From: BD1-7 clade bacterium
GTDB taxonomy: Bacteria > Pseudomonadota > Gammaproteobacteria > Pseudomonadales > DT-91
Direction: 5' to 3'
Length of the DNA: 48,674 nt
Assembly (NCBI GenBank): GCA_902705865.1
Contig: CACSIO010000023.1
Span: 512,428 to 561,101, forward strand
The position numbers and the translations under genes are program-made. Positions 1-8,964 of the stretch are shown one piece after another (the first letter of the stretch is position 1; each line of letters starts with the position of its first letter). The notes beneath the pieces are model-generated. The model ran no database searches, was not told the DNA's origin, and saw only the letters and a program-made list of their open reading frames with translations.

Positions 1-245
1 CCATCGATCAAGGGCCGTTTTATGCGATTCGTATTGATCCGGGTGACTTTGGTACCCATGGTGGTATGGATACTAACGAACACGGGCAAGTACTAGCCGA
101 GGCAACGGATGCGCCGATTGACGGCCTGTATGCAATCGGTAACTGTGCTGCTGCGATTCTGCCGACTTATCCTGGCCCAGGTTCGACGCTTGGCCCCGCA
201 ATGACGTTTGGTTATCAGGCCGCGCGACATATCAGTGAATCCTGA
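1..245 (+). CDS. C-terminal end of a KstD/fumarate-reductase-type FAD oxidoreductase (partial)
   Basis: The open frame enters from the left edge (codons begin at base 3) and stops with TGA at 243-245, giving about 80 C-terminal residues. It reads GLYAIGNCAAAILPTYPGPG, then TLGPAMTFGYQAARH. This is the FAD-contacting end typical of 3-ketosteroid-delta1-dehydrogenase-like and related FAD_binding_2 flavoproteins (A-G-N...YPG.G.T.GP...G..AA.H). The family dehydrogenates steroids or other hydrophobic ketones, but the substrate cannot be read from this fragment. A strong terminator follows 46 bases downstream, so the transcription unit ends here. The family call is good; the exact enzyme is unknown. 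Confidence 0.75.
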   Translation, partial: IDQGPFYAIRIDPGDFGTHGGMDTNEHGQVLAEATDAPIDGLYAIGNCAAAILPTYPGPGSTLGPAMTFGYQAARHISES

Positions 246-290
246 TTAATATCTGACGTGTTCGAGCTGTCGTAAACAGACTAGCTACCG

Positions 291-316
291 AAGCCCGCTT
301 TACTGCGGGCTTTTTT
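291..316 (+). terminator. Rho-independent terminator after the FAD oxidoreductase
   Basis: An 8-bp stem (AAGCCCGC at 291-298 with GCGGGCTT at 305-312) closes a 6-base loop and runs into a T tract (311-316). It ends the partial flavoprotein gene. The next gene, on the minus strand, converges on it and may share it. Confidence 0.85.
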
Positions 317-357
317 ATGTGCGAACATTTTTATACGTTTTTCCTGCTGTAAGGCAC

Positions 358-780
358 CTATTGCTGCTGCCCGAGAGTGAAGCTTGCGACACTGCCAACG
401 GCAAGAATGAGTGACAGCCAATGCCATCGTGTGAAGGGTTCATGAAAAATAACGACACCCACCAGTATTGCCGTGCTGATCATCGATAATATGGCGTAGA
501 GCACGTAGTAGCTGGCGCCAAATCGACTATAGAGCAGATAGAAACCCATATAGGTCACCGCCAATCCAATACCACTGACAATGGCCCAGCGCGCATTGCC
601 GCGCAATCCCTGGGTCAATTCGTGTTGGCTAGCAGCGAGCACAAGTAAGCACACCATGGATGTTGCCGTTGCCAGTGCGATAAAACCGAGAGAGTGGCTG
701 GTTGCTGCTTTTTTTTGCCCGAAGACAAACACCGCGTTGCCGAGTGCGGCGAGCAGCGCAAAGAGGAATGCTTGTAGCAT
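358..780 (-). CDS. Small EamA/DMT-type membrane protein
   Basis: A 140-residue, very hydrophobic protein with four apparent transmembrane helices: residues about 2-20, 30-50, 65-85 with 90-110, and 118-136. This is the size of a half (single-repeat) EamA/drug-metabolite transporter unit, which would have to dimerise. It contains the conserved-looking segment YAILSMISTAILVGVVIFHE near the end, where EamA repeats carry a glutamate. The start at 780 is preferred over the upstream in-frame start at 864. GGAGC lies just before it on the minus strand, and the upstream extension is arginine-rich and unlike a membrane protein. The substrate is unknown. It converges with the preceding flavoprotein gene. 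Confidence 0.7.
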   Translation of the reverse strand: MLQAFLFALLAALGNAVFVFGQKKAATSHSLGFIALATATSMVCLLVLAASQHELTQGLRGNARWAIVSGIGLAVTYMGFYLLYSRFGASYYVLYAILSMISTAILVGVVIFHEPFTRWHWLSLILAVGSVASFTLGQQQ

Positions 781-916
781 TGTCGAAGCTCCACGTATTC
801 GAGATGCACTAAATCTAGCAGTTACCTGAGCTGAGGCTGCCGGATATCTGATTCTCCTGCACATAACATGTCTGCTGCTAACCTTAAGGAGTCATGAATC
901 TCAAGGGGATATCGTT

Positions 917-2401
917 GTGTTTAATCAAAATTGTCGATGGATTAAGAGCATTGGTGTTGTATGTGTAATGACGTTTCTAGCAGGCTGCGATGATGATGAA
1001 TCAGAATCACGCACAGACCGTCAACAAACTGCTGTAGTTGTCGGCGGTGGTATTGCCGGTTTGAAAGCGGCGATGGACATGCAGGCTGCGGGCATGAAAG
1101 TGACTGTGCTGGAGGCAAAAGATCGAGTTGGTGGGCGTATCCATACGATCGATGCTGATGGTGTTCCCGTTGATATGGGATACAACCAGCTACCCGCTAC
1201 GAATCAAGCAGCTAGGCATTCTGTTGATGAAGCTCGAGATGAGGTTCGGTCGCAGATTTCGACGTTGGCAGCAGCTGCGTTAATGACAACAAAGGCGCGG
1301 GATATAACGGACGCCATCAATGCCGTGGGCACGACGGTAGTTGCCGATCAAATTGCCACGGCTGCACGTGATAAGGCCCAGCAGGTTGTCGATGAAGCTA
1401 TTAGCACAGGCAGTGAAAATCAAGCCCTGCAGGACGTAATCCACGCCTTATTGCCATTTAACCCGGTCGAGAATACCGGATTAATGAACGTTTATATGGC
1501 GGCACTGATTGAAAAACCCGACGGTGGCGATATGAGCAAGCTACCCTCGCTGGTTAGTGAAAAAACGCTGGCAGACAATCAGGTAACGCATCATGCAACG
1601 ATGGGGATGAAACCCCTGGTTGAGCACATGGCAAGAGACTTGGATGTGAAATTCAATATGCGAGTTGCCAGGGTTGAGCACACAACTACCGGTGCAGTTG
1701 CAACAACTGTGGATGGTCAAACGTTTGCCGCAGACCATGTGGTGATGGCGGTACCCGCCGAGGTTTTGAAACGTCATGTGCGTTTTGAGCCAGAATTGAG
1801 CGCTGCGCAATCAGAGCAATTGGCAAAAATGAAACTTGGCCATATGGAAAAATACGTCGCTCGGTTTGCCAATACTTTTTGGGATAACAGTAAAGATCAC
1901 ATTGTGATTGCCTCCGATGATGACGCCGAGGTGCCAAGCACGCCGCATAATGGGCGATTCCGGGTATTTTATAACATGAATAAAGTACATCCGAATTCCA
2001 ATATGTTGGCAACGTGGGCCGTAGGCGATGCCGCAGTAGCTGCTGCAGGTTTGTCGACTGCCGCAGTAGCGACAGAAATTGCTACCAATTTAACCAAAGC
2101 ATTTCCAACGGCATCAACGCAGCCGGTTGACGTAAAACGTAGCGAATGGAGTAAGGATCCAGATATCATGGCGGCTAGAACGCTCGTTAAAGCCGCTGAA
2201 GCGCGTGAGGCTGGCCCATTGACCCGCAAAGATATGGGATCGCGTCTATGTTTTGCGGGTTCTTCCTTCGGTGGGATTCTGTCAGGGAGTGTGGAAGGGG
2301 CATTTGCCTCTGGGGCGGTCTGTGCTGCAGAAGCGATCGAAAAGGCAGCACAAACAACTCAGCAGCAGACCCAGGATGCCTCTTTGCTCGGTAACTCGTA
2401 G
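917..2401 (+). CDS. FAD-dependent amine-oxidase-fold lipoprotein
   Basis: A 494-residue flavoprotein. Residues 1-24 are a lipoprotein signal ending in the lipobox LAGC (Cys24), followed by Asp-Asp-Asp-Glu. Residues 40-48 hold the Rossmann FAD motif VVVGGGIAG. An ELE/VLEA plus GGRIHT segment follows, as in flavin amine oxidases. Near the C-terminus LCFAGSSFGG and GSVEGAFASG match the second FAD motif of that family. The middle (about 95-180) is an alanine-rich helical stretch instead of the usual substrate-domain sequence, so the substrate may not be a classical monoamine. The GTG start at 917 is supported by AAGGGG at 903-908. It stands alone, with minus-strand genes on both sides. Likely role: oxidation of an amine or related compound on the periplasmic face of a membrane. 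The substrate is unknown. Confidence 0.8.
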   Translation: MFNQNCRWIKSIGVVCVMTFLAGCDDDESESRTDRQQTAVVVGGGIAGLKAAMDMQAAGMKVTVLEAKDRVGGRIHTIDADGVPVDMGYNQLPATNQAARHSVDEARDEVRSQISTLAAAALMTTKARDITDAINAVGTTVVADQIATAARDKAQQVVDEAISTGSENQALQDVIHALLPFNPVENTGLMNVYMAALIEKPDGGDMSKLPSLVSEKTLADNQVTHHATMGMKPLVEHMARDLDVKFNMRVARVEHTTTGAVATTVDGQTFAADHVVMAVPAEVLKRHVRFEPELSAAQSEQLAKMKLGHMEKYVARFANTFWDNSKDHIVIASDDDAEVPSTPHNGRFRVFYNMNKVHPNSNMLATWAVGDAAVAAAGLSTAAVATEIATNLTKAFPTASTQPVDVKRSEWSKDPDIMAARTLVKAAEAREAGPLTRKDMGSRLCFAGSSFGGILSGSVEGAFASGAVCAAEAIEKAAQTTQQQTQDASLLGNS

Positions 2402-2568
2402 ATAGGTGTGTGGACCGTTATTCTTCGATTGGTGTTTTTGCTAATTAGAGAAGAAAGGAGAGGGGTATCGGTGGGAGTGTTTGATGTTTTTTAGATTTGC
2501 TTTCTAAGTAGTACGGGGTGTTTGTTATTGTCGAATGCCCCGTGCTTCAAGTACTAAACGGCTTGTCG

Positions 2569-2688
2569 TTACTCTTCTTGTTCGTTCTGTGGTACCAGCT
2601 CTTCACCGTTCAAAACAAAACTTTCAATACAGCCACTCAACATAAGGCTTGTCAGCACAGCTGCAGCCAGTGTCATTAGTTTCTTCAT
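2569..2688 (-). CDS. Tiny 39-residue lipoprotein
   Basis: A short open frame on the minus strand, starting at ATG 2686-2688 and ending with TAA at 2569-2571. It begins MKKLMTLAAAVLTSLMLSGC, a textbook lipoprotein signal with lipobox LSGC (Cys20). Only 19 acidic, polar residues follow (IESFVLNGEELVPQNEQEE), net charge strongly negative. AAGGGG lies 7 bases upstream of the ATG, an excellent ribosome binding site. Size and design recall small envelope lipoproteins (entericidin-like, LptM-like), but I do not recognise a family. It lies alone between two larger genes, on the same strand as fimX. The signal peptide, lipobox and ribosome site together make it very likely real; its function is unknown. 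Confidence 0.72.
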   Translation of the reverse strand: MKKLMTLAAAVLTSLMLSGCIESFVLNGEELVPQNEQEE

Positions 2689-2902
2689 GATTGTCCCCTT
2701 CAGGATCGATAAGGCTATCGGACAAACCGCCCCTTCTGCCCTACATCCTTTTGGGTGCCAGTTTTTGACTGGTTAGAAGAGATTCATCCCTGAACAACAT
2801 CTTTAATTGTAAAACAGAATAACAATTGATCAAAAAATGAGCAGATATAATGAAGGGTCTTAATATGATAAAGATAGGAAGGGGGCGCTCGCCGGAATGC
2901 AA

Positions 2903-2931
2903 AGCACCTGAAAACAGATTTGTCAGGTGCT
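2903..2931 (-). terminator. Hairpin downstream of fimX, possible terminator
   Basis: A perfect 9-bp inverted repeat (AGCACCTGA at 2903-2911 and TCAGGTGCT at 2923-2931, 11-base loop) lies just beyond the fimX stop codon. On the minus strand it is followed by only a short T-rich run, so termination may be weak. Confidence 0.5.
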
Positions 2932-2938
2932 CAATTGA

Positions 2939-4948
2939 TCAACCGAGCTCAGCGAACTCGTAGTTCATTTCTGGCGTTGGCAGCTGCAGGTACGCACCTT
3001 GAATATAGTGCGTACCTAACTGCCAGCAGGTCGCTAATGAGCTGGCATTCTGGATATCGGGTAAGATCGTTTTGATGCCCATCTCGTTAACTTGAGAGAG
3101 CAGCTGTTTCAGCGGTGTTGTGTCTTCACCATTGGTGAGCAGCTCGGTCAAGGCAGGGGTAAACCGCAAGAAATCAGGGCTGACATGTTTTAGCAGCTTA
3201 TCGGGTTCGCTTTCATCGCCAAAGCGATTTATCGACACGGGCACTTGCTGGGCCTTAAATATGCCAAAGTTGCCAGCAGCTTGTTTAAGGTGGTTTTTCA
3301 CATCTTCTTCGGCAAACTGTAATGTCACTGAGCCGGGTTTTAAATTAGCGGCTTTTAATGCGACTTTTACCCACGGGGCAAGGCTTTCATCAAGCAGAGC
3401 CGCTTGGCTGAGGTTGATCAATAAGCGTGTATTGTGGCCGTTAGTAATGTGGGCGGCCAGTGCTTTTGTTGATTCAATCAGACACCAACGATCCAATTTG
3501 TTGAGGTCCATGCCGTCCAGTAATTCTGGCTTAGAGATATCGATGGTAACTTCGTAATTTTCTACTTCGTCACCGTGAAGGCTCATGATGGGTTGATACA
3601 TGATCTGCATCGCGCCTGATGCGACGATATCATCAAAGCTGTCCTGGCTTGATACGGCTTGTTTGGTGGGTTTCTTCTCTTGCGGCGTGTAGATGTCGAC
3701 AGCGTTTTTGCCTTTCTGACGACGAATGTCATACAAACCCGACACGGCATTATCCAACAGCACGGTCGGCTCAATGTTGGGTAATTTCATCAATGCAATG
3801 GAGCAGCTGTATTGCACGCTGCGGCCTTGAATGTCACTGATGTGCTGATCCAATGCTTCCAATAACTTCTCGCTTTCAGGCAAGACTTTCTCGGGTTGCT
3901 TGAGGCATAGCGCAGCGATTTTGTCGTCGCCAACGCGGCCAATACTTTCAACTGTCAGTGTTTTGGAAATTTCGCTAGCCAGATCTTTTATCAGAGCATC
4001 GCAACCTGATAGTTGCAATTCGCCTTCATGTTTGTCGAAATCGTCAATCGCGAAGAGTGCTAGGGTGGCTTTACCTGCGTGCTGAAGCGCGGCAATTTTC
4101 AGCGCCTCTATCAAGGCATAACGATTGGGAAGGCCAGTAGCGGCGTCATCGGTACTGGCGAGTGCTTGGGTATCATTGGGGTTTGTAGCTGCCAGATTAA
4201 TTTGGATGCAGGGCTCACCATCAAGCGATGTTTGGCTCAAGTGAATCAGAGCATTAAAAGTATCATCGTCATTTTTTAGTGCGCTAAAGCCCAGGCTGTT
4301 TTTATCAATTTCGCCTTTGCTGAATGCACGGAGAAACGCCTTGAATGTCTCTTGGTCGTCGTCGCAAACCAAATCGATCATGGATGCACAATCAAGATCT
4401 TCATGTGAATTGTATCCAAAGGCTTCAGCGAACTGCTGATTCGATTCGATCAGAATGCCGTCGGCGACGTAGGCGATAGCATCGTCGGTATCGCTCATCA
4501 ATTTGTCAGCACGCTCCTGCAGCTCATTCAATGCTGCTTGTAGCGACTTTGCCTGGCGGCGTGCCAATGTGTTATGAATTTCACGATCAGCAGCGTGAAG
4601 CAGTAACCCGTCGTCTTCTTTTTCGACGATATCGCATACACCGAGTTGCAATGCCTGCTTTTTCGCTTCATCAGGCATGCTGTTAGCCATCAACAAAACA
4701 GGGAGATCAACGTCATGCGCCTTAAGGGTATCTAATGCGTAAGGCAGGGACACTTCAGGGTGAAGATTGTCGGTGATGAGAAGTTGCCAGTTCTCAGCAT
4801 CTTTGATGTGCTCAAGCAGGTCATTTTCCGAGGTGATTCGATGTGCACGAATCGTCGTGAAGGCATCGCGACATAGGCCGATAATACGTTCGGCTTCGGT
4901 CTGGGATTTGACCTGAACAAGAATACTGTGGCTGGCTGCTAAATTCAT
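2939..4948 (-). CDS. fimX: FimX-like degenerate GGDEF/EAL c-di-GMP protein
   Basis: 669 residues from ATG 4948, or 691 from an in-frame GTG at 5014. Domain order is an N-terminal response-regulator-like domain (about 8-130), a PAS domain (about 150-255), a GGDEF-type domain (about 270-425) and an EAL-type domain (about 445-660). The GGDEF active motif is replaced by GDDKI and the EAL triad by EVT (about 466-468). Metal-binding acidic residues are not kept, so neither cyclase nor phosphodiesterase activity is expected. This architecture and decay are those of Pseudomonas FimX, a c-di-GMP receptor needed for type IV pilus assembly at low c-di-GMP. The start at 4948 matches the FimX N-terminus in layout but has a weak ribosome site, while 5014 has AGGGA just upstream. 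A PilZ-like protein gene lies directly upstream on the same strand. Confidence 0.8.
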   Translation of the reverse strand: MNLAASHSILVQVKSQTEAERIIGLCRDAFTTIRAHRITSENDLLEHIKDAENWQLLITDNLHPEVSLPYALDTLKAHDVDLPVLLMANSMPDEAKKQALQLGVCDIVEKEDDGLLLHAADREIHNTLARRQAKSLQAALNELQERADKLMSDTDDAIAYVADGILIESNQQFAEAFGYNSHEDLDCASMIDLVCDDDQETFKAFLRAFSKGEIDKNSLGFSALKNDDDTFNALIHLSQTSLDGEPCIQINLAATNPNDTQALASTDDAATGLPNRYALIEALKIAALQHAGKATLALFAIDDFDKHEGELQLSGCDALIKDLASEISKTLTVESIGRVGDDKIAALCLKQPEKVLPESEKLLEALDQHISDIQGRSVQYSCSIALMKLPNIEPTVLLDNAVSGLYDIRRQKGKNAVDIYTPQEKKPTKQAVSSQDSFDDIVASGAMQIMYQPIMSLHGDEVENYEVTIDISKPELLDGMDLNKLDRWCLIESTKALAAHITNGHNTRLLINLSQAALLDESLAPWVKVALKAANLKPGSVTLQFAEEDVKNHLKQAAGNFGIFKAQQVPVSINRFGDESEPDKLLKHVSPDFLRFTPALTELLTNGEDTTPLKQLLSQVNEMGIKTILPDIQNASSLATCWQLGTHYIQGAYLQLPTPEMNYEFAELG

Positions 4949-5199
4949 AAATCGCGTCAATTGGATCTGCTCATAACCAAACCCGCATTGCGGGCGGTCC
5001 CGATGGAGTAACACATGAGTCCCTGAATCATCCGGCCTGTTGTCAAACAGCTATACCGCAATGCGTGCGATTGTAGATTCTAAACCGGTGCACGATAACG
5101 CGCGCCGTATAAGTGGTATTTAACACGCTATTTCAGGCAAGACGTAAATTTGCATTGCTGCGAGGTCTAGACTGCTGCTCTGTGGGGATATTATAGTAT

Positions 5200-7092
5200 T
5201 TATAGGAGTTCCCACACCGAATCGTTGTTCGCTTCGATATCAGCTGTCTCATCCACTGCATCGGTCATGTTACCTGAAGCCTTTGGCCGGGCCAATGGTT
5301 TGGTTTGGCTAAAACTGAATTGAGAGAAGCAACCGCTGGATGTAATCAGTTTCTCTAATATGATAGGGGTTTCTCGCCCTTTCTTAACCAGCACCAGATG
5401 TTGGCCTTCGCGAAAAGACAGTGTTGGTGTAATTAGCGTTGGAGGATGGCCATTGGCTTTGACCTCTGGCAAATACAATACCCGCAAGTATGCTGTGTCG
5501 TCAGCACCAGAATCAGTTACCCTTTTTGCCCCAAAAGCGGTTGCTGAAGGGCTGATCAGTTCGACTCCAATGCGCAGGGATTTATTGTCGAATTGTTTGA
5601 CCCAACGAATCGCTCCGATATGCCAGTGTTTGTACAAATCGGTCTTGATGCCAATGATTTCGCCAGCTTTGACTGCTGAGGGGGCGATATCTTCCCAGCC
5701 TAAACAGTACCCGCCGGGGCTCATGTTGATAATGTTGACGTCATAGTGTTGATACTGATCTGCACTGATATTGCTTTGTGTCAGGCCTTGACGCATGTGG
5801 TAAACAATGGATTCCATTTCTACCTGTGCGGCCTGTTTGTTTTCTTCAACTTTCTTGTTAGCAGTATGAAAATAAGTTTCGTTCCATACGTCTTTATCTT
5901 CGGCATCTGACTGAAATTCACGACCCTGAAAACGCGGGTCTGAGCCATCAGGTGGTAGCGTATTTTCGTCGAGTAATGTGAGCGTTTCAGCGTCGGCCTG
6001 CATGGTTACATGTTCATCTTCATTACCTAACACTAATTGACCAAAGGGGGTTCTTTCGGCAACAAAGTAGTGGGTAGTAGATAGCCCAATGCACATGGTT
6101 AGTTGAGAGTTGCTTTCTAGGCGCATAAACGTGCGATCACTAACGACGCCCCATGCCAGGATTAAGTGATTAAGCAGATTCTCAGGTAGTTTTTCTTTAG
6201 GGTTATTATTGTTCGCATTCACCAACAGCGGATCTTTGAGTGCTTTTAAGTGATCAATCAGTTCAGAGGTTTCCAAGCTGGAGGCGCGTGCCGATTGGTT
6301 GCCTTGGAAGAACCGTAAAAAAACCGGGCCGTGATCCGAGGTTGGCTCAATAATCAGGCTGGATTGTTGCTCAGACAATGGCGCGATGGTGACCTTCAGT
6401 GCCCAGTCGCTGACAAGCGGAAGCAGACGTCTTAGGTCGTCTTGACGCAGTTGATTTGCTTTGATGGAACCCCACAGTAAGAGTTCACGATATTTGCTGT
6501 CGATGGTGTGGCCATGTTCGTGTCGAATGACTTTTTCATGCAGCTTGAAGCTGTGGGCAATTTGATAGAGATGATGGATTTTTCGCCAAAAGCCTTTGTT
6601 TTCAGCACGGTACAGCTGGTAGTCACAAAACAGTTGATGACGCATAACTTCCAGCGCTTCATAGACAGCGCTGGCGAGTGCAGCTGACGGCTTTTTCAGC
6701 AACGCATTCATCTTGGCTTGGCTTTGTTTGGCCGTTAGCATATAGCCGTTGGCAAGTTCTGTGAGCACATTTTGATGCAGTGTTGCGATTTTTTCCGGGC
6801 GCTCAGGCAAGAGAACTGGCTGGTTCAGGAAGTGCCGGCTCAAGCGTTCGAGTGCTAAAAACAGCGGCTGACGGAGTGTTTCTAGAAGATCTAAGCGGAT
6901 TGCAGGTGTTGCCTGCAATTGATTGACTTCCTTCAACGCGCTAAATAGCATTTTTAATGATGCGGACAGATCTGCAACCGGCAGGTTGTTGACCCATTGT
7001 CCCAACGCATGTTTATTCGCATCAGCAAAAGAAAGCCGCTTGCTAACGGGTTCTTTTATATCAAGGATAGAATCCTGAACAGGACTTTTCAT
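5200..7092 (-). CDS. Large PilZ-domain-like protein of unknown function
   Basis: 630 residues, soluble, no signal peptide. About 400 residues of mostly helical sequence precede a region (about 445-515) that resembles PilZ: VNIINMSPGGYCLGW, like the D/N-x-S-x-x-G motif, then GAIRWVKQ and IGVELI, typical of the PilZ beta barrel. The upstream R-x-x-x-R motif used to bind c-di-GMP is not evident, so binding is uncertain. Residues 530-600 form a further beta-rich piece, and the tail is acidic. It lies just upstream of fimX on the same strand (gap about 250 bases), and c-di-GMP signalling to pili is a reasonable context. I do not know a characterised homologue. Confidence 0.6.
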   Translation of the reverse strand: MKSPVQDSILDIKEPVSKRLSFADANKHALGQWVNNLPVADLSASLKMLFSALKEVNQLQATPAIRLDLLETLRQPLFLALERLSRHFLNQPVLLPERPEKIATLHQNVLTELANGYMLTAKQSQAKMNALLKKPSAALASAVYEALEVMRHQLFCDYQLYRAENKGFWRKIHHLYQIAHSFKLHEKVIRHEHGHTIDSKYRELLLWGSIKANQLRQDDLRRLLPLVSDWALKVTIAPLSEQQSSLIIEPTSDHGPVFLRFFQGNQSARASSLETSELIDHLKALKDPLLVNANNNNPKEKLPENLLNHLILAWGVVSDRTFMRLESNSQLTMCIGLSTTHYFVAERTPFGQLVLGNEDEHVTMQADAETLTLLDENTLPPDGSDPRFQGREFQSDAEDKDVWNETYFHTANKKVEENKQAAQVEMESIVYHMRQGLTQSNISADQYQHYDVNIINMSPGGYCLGWEDIAPSAVKAGEIIGIKTDLYKHWHIGAIRWVKQFDNKSLRIGVELISPSATAFGAKRVTDSGADDTAYLRVLYLPEVKANGHPPTLITPTLSFREGQHLVLVKKGRETPIILEKLITSSGCFSQFSFSQTKPLARPKASGNMTDAVDETADIEANNDSVWELL

Positions 7093-7212
7093 AAACTCAG
7101 ATGCCTTTCCATATACATATATTACCGCTCAAAGCCGTCACATTCGCCGAAATTCGCTACTGGCGCCATGCGATTGATCAATTTGCGGTGTCCTTCCCAG
7201 TGTTGTTGTGAG

Positions 7213-8220
7213 TCAGATTAATGGCGTTTTACTGGTGTGACTCGCCGTTTCTCGAACCAAACGCGGTAGCATATAGCCGGGTAGCTTTGCAGCTAGTTTA
7301 TTATAAAGTGCCATCGATTGTGAGTCGTCGCACAAAAAATGAGCTGCACCATCAATCATATCTAACACATGCAGGTAATAAGCGCCAACGTCGAGCGCAT
7401 AAAGTTTCCATAACAGGTCTGATAAGGCTTCAAATGAATCATTGACGCCATGCAGTAAAACGCTTTGATTGAGCAAGCGAATACCTGCTGATTGCAAGAC
7501 TTTGACGGCCTGAGAAACATCGTCGTCAATTTCATTAGCATGGTTGATGTGCAGCACCATCAACGTTTTTAAACGTGTGCCTGTAATCGCATCTAGAAGC
7601 CCTTGGGTGATTCGTTGAGGAATTACTACGGGTAGACGAGTGTGCAGTCGTAAGGTTTTCACATGGGGAATGGCGGCAATTGCATTCACCAACTCGTGCA
7701 GATAGCTGTCTGTCGCAGACAGCGGGTCGCCTCCACTGAGGATGACCTCATGAATGTCGCTATCGGCTGCAATATAATCCAGCGCGGGTTGCCAATGGCG
7801 GCGTCCGGGTGTGTTAGCGTCGTAGTCAAAATGACGGCGAAAGCAGTAACGACAGTGTATGGCGCAATGAGGGCTGCTGATCAACAAAACTCTGCCATGG
7901 TATTTATGAATCAGGCCGGGTACCGGGTTGAACTGCGCTTCCTCCAGCGGATCTGTAGAAAAGCCGGGGGCTGCTTGCATCTCCAATGCCTGCGGCAGTA
8001 CTTGCAAAAGCAGTGGGTCGTTCGGGGTTTCAGGGCGGATACGTTGTAAGTAGGGCAGAGGCACCTTAACCGCAAAATCGTCCCCGGCTTTGCGGGCGAC
8101 AGGTAGGTCTTCGACGGTAATGTTGAGGGCGTCGCACAGATCATCAACCGAACGAATGCTTGATTTGAGCAGTGATTGCCAATCGCTGGTCTGCCATCTT
8201 GGCGCTGTTCGCGTTATCAT
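7213..8220 (-). CDS. epmB: EF-P (R)-beta-lysine 2,3-aminomutase EpmB
   Basis: 335-residue radical-SAM enzyme. It contains the cluster-binding C-x3-C-x2-C motif as CAIHCRYC, followed by FRRHF as in lysine 2,3-aminomutase family proteins, then the SAM-contacting ILSGGDPL. EpmB turns (S)-alpha-lysine into (R)-beta-lysine, which EpmA attaches to Lys34 of EF-P. Length matches E. coli EpmB (about 342). It lies divergent to efp with only 39 bases between the starts, so the two share a promoter region. epmA is just downstream of efp. The set leaves little doubt about function. Confidence 0.95.
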   Translation of the reverse strand: MITRTAPRWQTSDWQSLLKSSIRSVDDLCDALNITVEDLPVARKAGDDFAVKVPLPYLQRIRPETPNDPLLLQVLPQALEMQAAPGFSTDPLEEAQFNPVPGLIHKYHGRVLLISSPHCAIHCRYCFRRHFDYDANTPGRRHWQPALDYIAADSDIHEVILSGGDPLSATDSYLHELVNAIAAIPHVKTLRLHTRLPVVIPQRITQGLLDAITGTRLKTLMVLHINHANEIDDDVSQAVKVLQSAGIRLLNQSVLLHGVNDSFEALSDLLWKLYALDVGAYYLHVLDMIDGAAHFLCDDSQSMALYNKLAAKLPGYMLPRLVRETASHTSKTPLI

Positions 8221-8259
8221 TACGGCCCTTTTTATTTGAATATATGTAAGAGGATACTG

Positions 8260-8829
8260 ATGGGTTCCTATTCTACCAATGAATTGCGCTCAGGTCTGAA
8301 AGTCATGCTGGACGGCGAGCCTTGTTCCATTCTTGAGAATGAGTACGTGAAGCCGGGCAAAGGCCAAGCTTTTGCTCGGGTTAAATTACGTAATCTGTAT
8401 AGTGGTCGCGTCTGGGAGCGGACGTTCAAATCCGGTGATAAGCTGGAAGGCGCGGACGTCATGGATCATTCATTGGAGTACTTGTATACCGATGGTGAAT
8501 TTTGGCATTTCATGGAGCCACAGTCATTTGAGCAGCATCAAGCGGATAAAGCCGCTGTTGGTGAATGTGAAAAGTGGCTGAAAGAGCAAGAAACCTTTGA
8601 GGTGACGCTGTTTAACGGTGCACCGATCAGTGTTACGCCGCCTAACTTTATCGAGCTTGAAATTGTTGAAACTGATCCGGGATTGAAAGGCGATACGGCG
8701 CAAGGCGGCTCCAAGCCTGCAACTTTGTCAACAGGCGCGGTTGTACGTGTGCCGTTGTTTCTTGATCAGGGTGAAGTGATTCGTGTTGATACGCGTTCTG
8801 GTGAATACGTATCGCGTGCGAAAGGCTAG
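8260..8829 (+). CDS. efp: Translation elongation factor P
   Basis: 189 residues with the KOW-like domain I, the OB domains and the C-terminal signature [16 protein letters not shown], then [15 protein letters not shown] relieves ribosome stalling at polyproline. The modified loop reads VKPGKGQA, placing the acceptor lysine at position 34 exactly as in E. coli. With epmA and epmB next to it, this lysine is expected to be beta-lysylated. The ATG at 8260 follows AAGAGG with 6-base spacing and gives the family N-terminus. An open frame extending up to 8176 overlaps the divergent epmB start and is not used. Confidence 0.97.
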   Translation: MGSYSTNELRSGLKVMLDGEPCSILENEYVKPGKGQAFARVKLRNLYSGRVWERTFKSGDKLEGADVMDHSLEYLYTDGEFWHFMEPQSFEQHQADKAAVGECEKWLKEQETFEVTLFNGAPISVTPPNFIELEIVETDPGLKGDTAQGGSKPATLSTGAVVRVPLFLDQGEVIRVDTRSGEYVSRAKG

Positions 8830-8896
8830 TCCGCTTTCGTTTGATGGCAGTGATCGTGGTTGCTGCCTAATTTAATCATTACCGTACGATGGATGA

Positions 8897-8914
8897 TTGC
8901 TCGGCGTCGAGCAA
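8897..8914 (+). terminator. Hairpin between efp and epmA
   Basis: A tight 7-bp stem (TTGCTCG at 8897-8903 and CGAGCAA at 8908-8914) with a 4-base loop. The sequence after it (CCCTTCTGT) is only moderately T-rich. It could be a weak terminator or attenuator that separates efp expression from epmA. Confidence 0.45.
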
Positions 8915-8964
8915 CCCTTCTGTAGCGGATTTAGCTGCTTGTTCATAGTGGCAACAGGGGAGCT

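Noticed and set aside
8176..8259. Longer N-terminus for EF-P
   Set aside because: EF-P has a fixed N-terminus; the ATG at 8260 has a good ribosome site and puts the acceptor lysine at 34.
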